Assembly: GCA_029564115.1 (NCBI GenBank)
Contig: JAKQQP010000396.1
Location: forward strand, 1 to 64,000
Length of the DNA stretch: 64,000 bases
Source of the DNA: Candidatus Rifleibacteriota bacterium
GTDB lineage: Bacteria; Riflebacteria; Ozemobacteria; Ozemobacterales; Ozemobacteraceae
Reading direction: 5' to 3'
Part shown: in pieces, positions 59,545 to 64,000 of the stretch
Numbering within the stretch: position 1 is the stretch's first letter
Layout of the letters: each line of letters begins with the position of its first letter
Made by a program: the position numbers and the translations under genes
The notes under the pieces: generated by a model
What the model saw: only the letters and a program-made list of their open reading frames with translations
Databases searched by the model: none
What the model was told of the DNA's origin: nothing

Positions 59545-60620
59545 GGACAGGTATTTTTGGCGGAAGTTTCGACCCGGTGCATCAGCAGCATCTTCAGATT
59601 GCTCTGGCAGCCCTGATTGAGTGCCATCTCGACGAAGTATGGTTCGTGCCTGTGTTTCAGCCGGTTCACAAGGGGCGTGTCGCCCTCGATTACCAGCATC
59701 GCCGTCAGCTGTTGCAGGCTGCTTTGCGGGATTGCCCACACAGCAGAATCTGTGACATAGAAATGGAGATGGGCGGACCTTCATACACGTTCAGAACTGT
59801 TGAGATGCTACAGGATCGGCACCCCGATCGCGAATTCTTTTTGATCATCGGTGGCGATTCTCTTGCCGAGCTGCCGTCATGGCGAAATATCGAAGCATTG
59901 ACCAGGCAGATCGAATTTATTGTCGTTGAACGTCCGGGTTTTGAATGCGAGTCGCCTTTTCCCGATGCGACGATTCATTGGGCGCCCTGTCTACTTTCGC
60001 CGGTTTCATCGACAGATCTCAGAATACGACTTGCTCAGCACGATTTTGCAGGCATAGAGTTGCCGTTTGAAGTTTTGATGCAGATTTTGCTGCAAGATCA
60101 TTATGGCAGTCTTGGCGAAAAATATCGACTCTGGCTCAAACGGGTCACGGAAAAACAGTCTGGTTCTCCTGAAGGTCTGCAGGAACACATGCGCAGTGTT
60201 ACCAGACTGGCTGTTCAATACTCTCTTGAACTTGGTTGTGACCCCAGGCCGGCTCTGATTGCCGGTATGGCTCATGATATTTTTCGTGATGCCCCTGATG
60301 CAGAGATCATTGGTCTCGTAGGTGGCACTAACTTTATTATCGATGAAAGGCAGCGCGAGGTTCCGATGCTCGCTCACGGGCCTGCTGCGGCCGCCTGGTT
60401 GCTAAAAATAGCGCCAGATATTGACTCAACCATAGTTTCGGCAGTCAAGAATCACACTTTTCCGATGGCTGATTCGCCCTTACTGACCAGAATTCTTGCC
60501 GTAGCAGACACTCTCGACCCCGTAAGAAAAATTCCTGAACGGGACATGCTTCGCCAGTCTGATATGACTTTTTCTGAGAGATATCAGAAAGTTCTCGATT
60601 TAAAACAGTTTCATGACTGA
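59541..60620 (+). CDS. Fusion of nicotinate-nucleotide adenylyltransferase (NadD) and YqeK-type HD phosphohydrolase
   Basis: A 359-residue two-domain protein. Residues 1-185 are NadD, which adenylates nicotinate mononucleotide in NAD synthesis: TGIFGGSFDPVHQQHLQIA, PVHKGRV, LIIGGDSLAELPSW and LSPVSSTDLRIRL. Residues 195-359 are a YqeK HD domain (HMRSVTRLAVQYSLELG, MAHDIFRDAP, LAHGPAAAAWLL, NHTF, ADTLDP), a family that hydrolyses diadenosine tetraphosphate. The genes are usually adjacent but separate. The start is TTG overlapping the obgE stop (TTGA), with GGGAG eight bases upstream. Confidence 0.93.
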   Translation: MRTGIFGGSFDPVHQQHLQIALAALIECHLDEVWFVPVFQPVHKGRVALDYQHRRQLLQAALRDCPHSRICDIEMEMGGPSYTFRTVEMLQDRHPDREFFLIIGGDSLAELPSWRNIEALTRQIEFIVVERPGFECESPFPDATIHWAPCLLSPVSSTDLRIRLAQHDFAGIELPFEVLMQILLQDHYGSLGEKYRLWLKRVTEKQSGSPEGLQEHMRSVTRLAVQYSLELGCDPRPALIAGMAHDIFRDAPDAEIIGLVGGTNFIIDERQREVPMLAHGPAAAAWLLKIAPDIDSTIVSAVKNHTFPMADSPLLTRILAVADTLDPVRKIPERDMLRQSDMTFSERYQKVLDLKQFHD

Positions 60621-60710
60621 TCGCATCATAATCCGGAAATAAAAAGAAACAGCTGCGGGCTCTTCTGGCGAAGACCAATCTAATTTTATCTGGAGTTTAC
60701 CTGCTGCATC

Positions 60711-60719
60711 TGTTATCAT
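60711..60719 (+). promoter_or_regulatory. Extended -10 promoter directly upstream of the LCP gene
   Basis: TGT precedes TATCAT (60714-60719). The predicted start point near 60726 is two bases before the ATG at 60728. The -35 region is weak and no ribosome binding site is seen. Confidence 0.45.
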
Positions 60720-60727
60720 GAGCCGGT

Positions 60728-61819
60728 ATGCAGCTATTTTCATTTATCATACCCAGAAACAAAAACAGGGAAGTTGGGATACAAATACGGCATCACCTGG
60801 TAAAACCGGGCTTATTCGGCCTGCCGAAGGCTCGTGGTGCCATTTTTCTGGAGATCGTTTTTCTCATTCTCACCGTTGTTTTTTTTGCTGGAATTCTGCA
60901 AAAGTGGTTTTTGGGTATGACGGTTGCGCCAATCGGCTTCAACTGGACTGGCAGCAATCTGGAAACTGGAGAACAGGCACAGATCAGCAATATTAACGTT
61001 CTAGTGCTGGGAGTGGATTCAGTTGACGGCACGCACAGGGCCGATACTATTTTTGTTCTCGGCATCAATCCGGCAAAAAAACGCGTCAACATGATTTCTA
61101 TTCCCCGTGACACAAGGGTTTTGATCAATGGTCGCGGGCGCAAAATCAATGAAATTCGGCCTCGCTATGGCGTAGATGTTCTGAAGTCCTTGCTCGAAGA
61201 TCTGCTGCATATTCGTATCAACCGCCATGTTGAAGTTGGTTTCCAAAGTTTTATTAATATCATCGATATTATCGGTGGTCTCGATATGGATATCGAGAAG
61301 GCCATGCATTACGATGATCACTGGGGAAAAGTACACATTCACTTCGAGTCAGGGATCAATCATCTCGATGGCAGGAAGGCTTTGAATTATGTCAGATTCA
61401 GGGCTGATGCCGCTGCAGACCTCGGAAGAATCAAGCGCCAGCAGAAATTCATGAAGGCGCTTCTCGAAAAAGCTCTGACGCCGTCGGTTGTTGTTAAGTT
61501 GCCACAGATTATCAATGAAGTTTATCGTCACATCGATACCGATTTTACGCTCGCTGAGATTTACGCCCTGACCAGATCATTCAAAGATTTCAAGGTAGAC
61601 TTCAGAAACACTTCACTGCCGGGAGAAGCCCGCTACGTAGATAAAATAAGCTTTTTCATGCCTTACCAGGATGAAGCTGTGGCGATCGGCATGAGCCAGT
61701 TTTCTGACCTGGTCGCTGTAGAGCTGGTAGCAACTTTTTCGGCAGTAGCCTCAAAAACACCGGTTATTGCCTCGGATACGTCAGACATTCTCACTCCGGA
61801 TACACCACATGAAAACTGA
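60728..61819 (+). CDS. LytR-CpsA-Psr (LCP) family phosphotransferase
   Basis: A 363-residue protein. A basic cytoplasmic tail of about 38 residues is followed by one membrane segment (AIFLEIVFLILTVVFFAGIL) and an extracytoplasmic LCP domain: NINVLVLGVDSVDGTHRADT, FVLGINPAKKRVNMISIPRD, FINIIDIIGGLDM, GKALNYVRFR-like GRKALNYVRFRADAAADLG and RIKRQQKF. LCP enzymes attach lipid-linked glycopolymers to peptidoglycan or proteins. The gene order obgE-nadD-yqeK-LCP is common in Firmicutes. It overlaps queA by 11 bases. Confidence 0.92.
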   Translation: MQLFSFIIPRNKNREVGIQIRHHLVKPGLFGLPKARGAIFLEIVFLILTVVFFAGILQKWFLGMTVAPIGFNWTGSNLETGEQAQISNINVLVLGVDSVDGTHRADTIFVLGINPAKKRVNMISIPRDTRVLINGRGRKINEIRPRYGVDVLKSLLEDLLHIRINRHVEVGFQSFINIIDIIGGLDMDIEKAMHYDDHWGKVHIHFESGINHLDGRKALNYVRFRADAAADLGRIKRQQKFMKALLEKALTPSVVVKLPQIINEVYRHIDTDFTLAEIYALTRSFKDFKVDFRNTSLPGEARYVDKISFFMPYQDEAVAIGMSQFSDLVAVELVATFSAVASKTPVIASDTSDILTPDTPHEN

Positions 61820-62834
61820 ACTTTTTGATTTTTTACTCCCCGACGAATTGATTGCGCAAACTCCTGCTGCTGCAAGATCTCAGTCCAGGCTGCTGGTATA
61901 CCAGCGTGCTGCAGACAAGGTCGAGCATCGTAGATTTTCTGACATAGTCGAATATTTCGCAGAGGGCGACCTGCTTGTTTTGAACAGTTCCAGGGTTATT
62001 CCGGCCCGTATTTTCACAGTCGCAGACGGTAAGAATACTGGTGGCTCAGAGATTTTGTTTATTAAAAATCTCGGTGCCGGCCGTTTTGAGGCCATGGTCA
62101 GGCCGGGCAAAAAGTTCAAAGTAGGGCGAATGCACACTTTGCCTGGTAATTACCAGGTTGAAGTCGAAAGCGTTCTTGAATCAGGGTTGAGGGTTCTGCG
62201 TGTCTGCGATGGCCACGACCCGGTTGCAATTTTTCGAGAACATGGGCAAATGCCGCTGCCGCCCTATATTACTTCGAGAGAAAGCTCTCCCGATCGTTAT
62301 CAGACAGTTTATTCAAACATTGAAGGTTCAGTAGCTGCTCCAACCGCCGGGTTACATTTCGATGAAGAAGTTTTTGCCGCTTTAGGGCGGCGCAATGTGA
62401 AGGTTGCTACTGTTGTGCTGCATGTCGGGCTCGGAACCTTCAAACCGATAGAAGCTGAAAACATCGACGAGCACAGAATGCACTCAGAGATTTTTTATAT
62501 CTCAGAAGAGACGGCAAATCTGTTCAAGGCAACCCGCGCGCGTGGTGGAAAAATATGGGCCTGCGGCACGACGACGGTCCGCACTTTGGAGTCTGCCATA
62601 CAGGCTGATGGCACGCTGCTTACCGGGTGGCAATCCACAGATTGTTTTATCAAACCCGGTTATGCGTTCAAGGCGATAGACCGTTTTATAACCAACTTCC
62701 ATCTTCCGAGATCGACTTTGATTGTTCTGGTTGCTGCTTTCTGTGGCAGAGAAAATGTTCTGAAGCTTTATGAGGAAGCTGTTCGGCAGCGCTATCGTTT
62801 TTATAGTTTTGGTGACTCAATGGTAATAATATGA
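61809..62834 (+). CDS. queA: S-adenosylmethionine:tRNA ribosyltransferase-isomerase
   Basis: A 342-residue enzyme that turns preQ1 in tRNA into epoxyqueuosine using SAM as ribosyl donor. Family segments: FDFLLPDELIAQTPAAARSQ at the start, LLVLNSSRVIPARIF, PLPPYITSRESSPDRYQTVY, AAPTAGLHFDEEV, HVGLGTFKPIEAENI, HRMHSEIFYIS and CGTTTVRTLE. The length is normal. The start lies 11 bases before the LCP stop. Followed by tgt with a four-base ATGA overlap. Confidence 0.97.
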   Translation: MKTELFDFLLPDELIAQTPAAARSQSRLLVYQRAADKVEHRRFSDIVEYFAEGDLLVLNSSRVIPARIFTVADGKNTGGSEILFIKNLGAGRFEAMVRPGKKFKVGRMHTLPGNYQVEVESVLESGLRVLRVCDGHDPVAIFREHGQMPLPPYITSRESSPDRYQTVYSNIEGSVAAPTAGLHFDEEVFAALGRRNVKVATVVLHVGLGTFKPIEAENIDEHRMHSEIFYISEETANLFKATRARGGKIWACGTTTVRTLESAIQADGTLLTGWQSTDCFIKPGYAFKAIDRFITNFHLPRSTLIVLVAAFCGRENVLKLYEEAVRQRYRFYSFGDSMVII

Positions 62835-63967
62835 CAAACAAAGAATTTTCATTTCAGCTCGAATACAGTTCAGAAGAGTGCTGGGGCCGGGTCGGCAAAA
62901 TTCAGACCAGACGTGGTGAAATCAAGACACCTGTTTTCATGCCCGTAGGCACAGCCGGCACTGTCAAAACCCTTTCTCCGCAAGATATCAAAGCCAGCGG
63001 TGCCAGTATCATTCTTGGTAATACCTATCATCTGATGCTGCGCCCAGGCACTGACATTCTCGATCATTTTGGCGGCCTGCACCGTATGATGGCCTGGGAT
63101 CGCCCGATGTTGACCGACTCGGGTGGCTTTCAGGTTTTTTCGTTGAAGAAGCTCAACAAAATCAACGATGAAGGGGTAGAATTTGCCTCGCACATCGATG
63201 GTGCCAGATACTGGATTACCCCTGAAGAATCGATGCGAATTCAGCGATCTATAGGGGCTGAGATCATGATGGTTTTCGATGAATGCTGCCCTTACCCCGC
63301 TGATGAAAAAACGGCTCGCTCTGCCATGGAACGTTCAGCTGCCTGGGCCAGGCGTTGCCGAAATGACCACCCGGAAATGCGCAACGGTCAGGCTTTGTTC
63401 GGTATCGTTCAAGGTTCAATGTATCTGCCTTTGAGACTCGAGTCGATTAAAAGAACCGAAGAAATCGGTTTTGAAGGTCTGGCTGTCGGTGGGCTTTCGG
63501 TTGGGGAACCCAAACCGCTTATGCTCGAAGTTCTTGACGGTATGATGCCGCATATGCCAAAGCACCTGCCGAGGTATCTTATGGGCGTCGGAACCCCGGA
63601 AGACCTGTTTTACGGTGTCGAGAGGGGTATAGACATGTTCGACTGTGTTCATCCGACGCGAATTGCCCGTCATGCAACGGTTTTTACCGAAGATGGCCGC
63701 ATAAGCATGATGAATGCGAAATGGCAGAGATCCGATGACCCGATCGACTCGAATTGCAGCTGTTATGCCTGTCAGACTTTTTCCCGAGGGTATTTGCGGC
63801 ATCTGTTCAAGGCGCGTGAAATTCTCGGTCTGCATATGGCGAGTTTGCATAATGTGACTTTTATGATTAATCTTATGAATAACATTCGTCAGTCTCTGGT
63901 CGAGAAACGCTTCAAAGTTTTTCGTGACCAGTTTCTCGCAAGATATCTCGACAAGGAGAAAAAGTAA
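62831..63967 (+). CDS. tgt: tRNA-guanine (preQ1) transglycosylase
   Basis: A 378-residue enzyme exchanging guanine-34 for preQ1 in GUN-anticodon tRNAs. Active-site segments are intact: PVFMPVGTAGTVKTLSPQDI, ILGNTYHLMLRPG, LTDSGGFQVFSL, VFDECCPYPAD, GLAVGGLSVGEP and MFDCVHPTRIARHAT. The zinc site CSCYACQTFSRGYLRHLF with His in MASLHN is present. With queA it forms the queuosine pair; it overlaps queA by four bases. Confidence 0.98.
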   Translation: MTNKEFSFQLEYSSEECWGRVGKIQTRRGEIKTPVFMPVGTAGTVKTLSPQDIKASGASIILGNTYHLMLRPGTDILDHFGGLHRMMAWDRPMLTDSGGFQVFSLKKLNKINDEGVEFASHIDGARYWITPEESMRIQRSIGAEIMMVFDECCPYPADEKTARSAMERSAAWARRCRNDHPEMRNGQALFGIVQGSMYLPLRLESIKRTEEIGFEGLAVGGLSVGEPKPLMLEVLDGMMPHMPKHLPRYLMGVGTPEDLFYGVERGIDMFDCVHPTRIARHATVFTEDGRISMMNAKWQRSDDPIDSNCSCYACQTFSRGYLRHLFKAREILGLHMASLHNVTFMINLMNNIRQSLVEKRFKVFRDQFLARYLDKEKK

Positions 63968-64000
63968 TGGCCGGACCGCAAAAAGAGTTGATTGATTCTG
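63967..64000 (+). CDS. Start of a further gene, cut by the window end
   Basis: An ATG overlaps the last base of the tgt stop codon (TAATG), and AAGGAG lies about nine bases upstream, so translation very probably continues into a new gene. Only MAGPQKELIDS is seen. In many genomes yajC follows tgt, but the visible residues do not allow identification. Confidence 0.6.
   Translation, partial: MAGPQKELIDS

Overview
The window is a bacterial chromosome segment, about 64 kb, densely packed with genes in long same-strand runs. It has a diderm-like, flagellum-free gene set: Tad pilus with secretin, SurA/PpiD-type foldase, diaminopimelate epimerase, MurJ, and a LytR-CpsA-Psr protein. Gene orders such as yicC-remA-rpoZ-(coaBC)-priA-def-fmt and obgE-nadD-yqeK-lytR resemble those of Firmicutes and deep-branching phyla. 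The mix of Tad and pseudopilin genes with large secreted proteins would fit an uncultured phylum such as Candidatus Riflebacteria. That assignment is inference from gene content, not from a search. No rRNA or tRNA gene was seen.

Region by region. (1) 1-2.8 kb is an accessory island: two arrays of a 40-bp tandem repeat (1-258 and 1715-2142) bracket an unexplained GC-rich block and a ribbon-helix-helix/PIN toxin-antitoxin pair. A GxxExxY-family gene follows, enclosed by the second array and by related repeats in opposite orientation. (2) 2.8-13.5 kb, minus strand, is housekeeping: uracil-DNA glycosylase, a full-length RelA/SpoT whose only reasonable start is AUU, a STAS protein, Rex, Fmt, Def, PriA, a decayed CoaBC-like protein, RpoZ, RemA and YicC. 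(3) 13.6-26 kb carries TatD, TcdA, RsmA, RqcP, a 979-residue parvulin-type foldase with an interrupted catalytic domain, a tiny secreted Cys/His protein, MurJ, a PHP phosphoesterase, a response-regulator/histidine-kinase hybrid and a TrmA-family methyltransferase. (4) 26.1-28.7 kb is rpsO-pnp. (5) 28.7-37.7 kb, minus strand, has a minor-pseudopilin group, an AMMECR1 protein, DapF, a polytopic protein with presenilin-like aspartate spacing, a TPR protein and a secreted protein. (6) 37.8-38.3 kb is ridA with a structured leader.

(7) 38.4-56.9 kb is a complete-looking Tad export machine (CpaB, secretin, CpaE, TadA, TadB, TadC, prepilin peptidase). With it are a DUF192 protein, a lipoprotein, two TadE-like pseudopilins, two giant paralogous TadG-like proteins and a Wzz/BY-kinase-like protein, but no Flp major pilin. 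(8) 57-64 kb holds a DegT aminotransferase, ObgE, a NadD-YqeK fusion, an LCP protein, QueA, Tgt and the first codons of one more gene.

The best candidates for something new are the GxxExxY-gene/inverted-repeat unit, the pair of giant TadG-like proteins with a predicted amidotransferase-like ectodomain broken by a Cys-rich insert, the foldase with a split parvulin domain, and the putative intramembrane aspartyl protease. Near-consensus promoters sit directly on the start codons of yicC, obgE, the LCP gene and murJ, which suggests leaderless mRNAs. UUG starts are common. All starts, promoters and terminators were read by eye.
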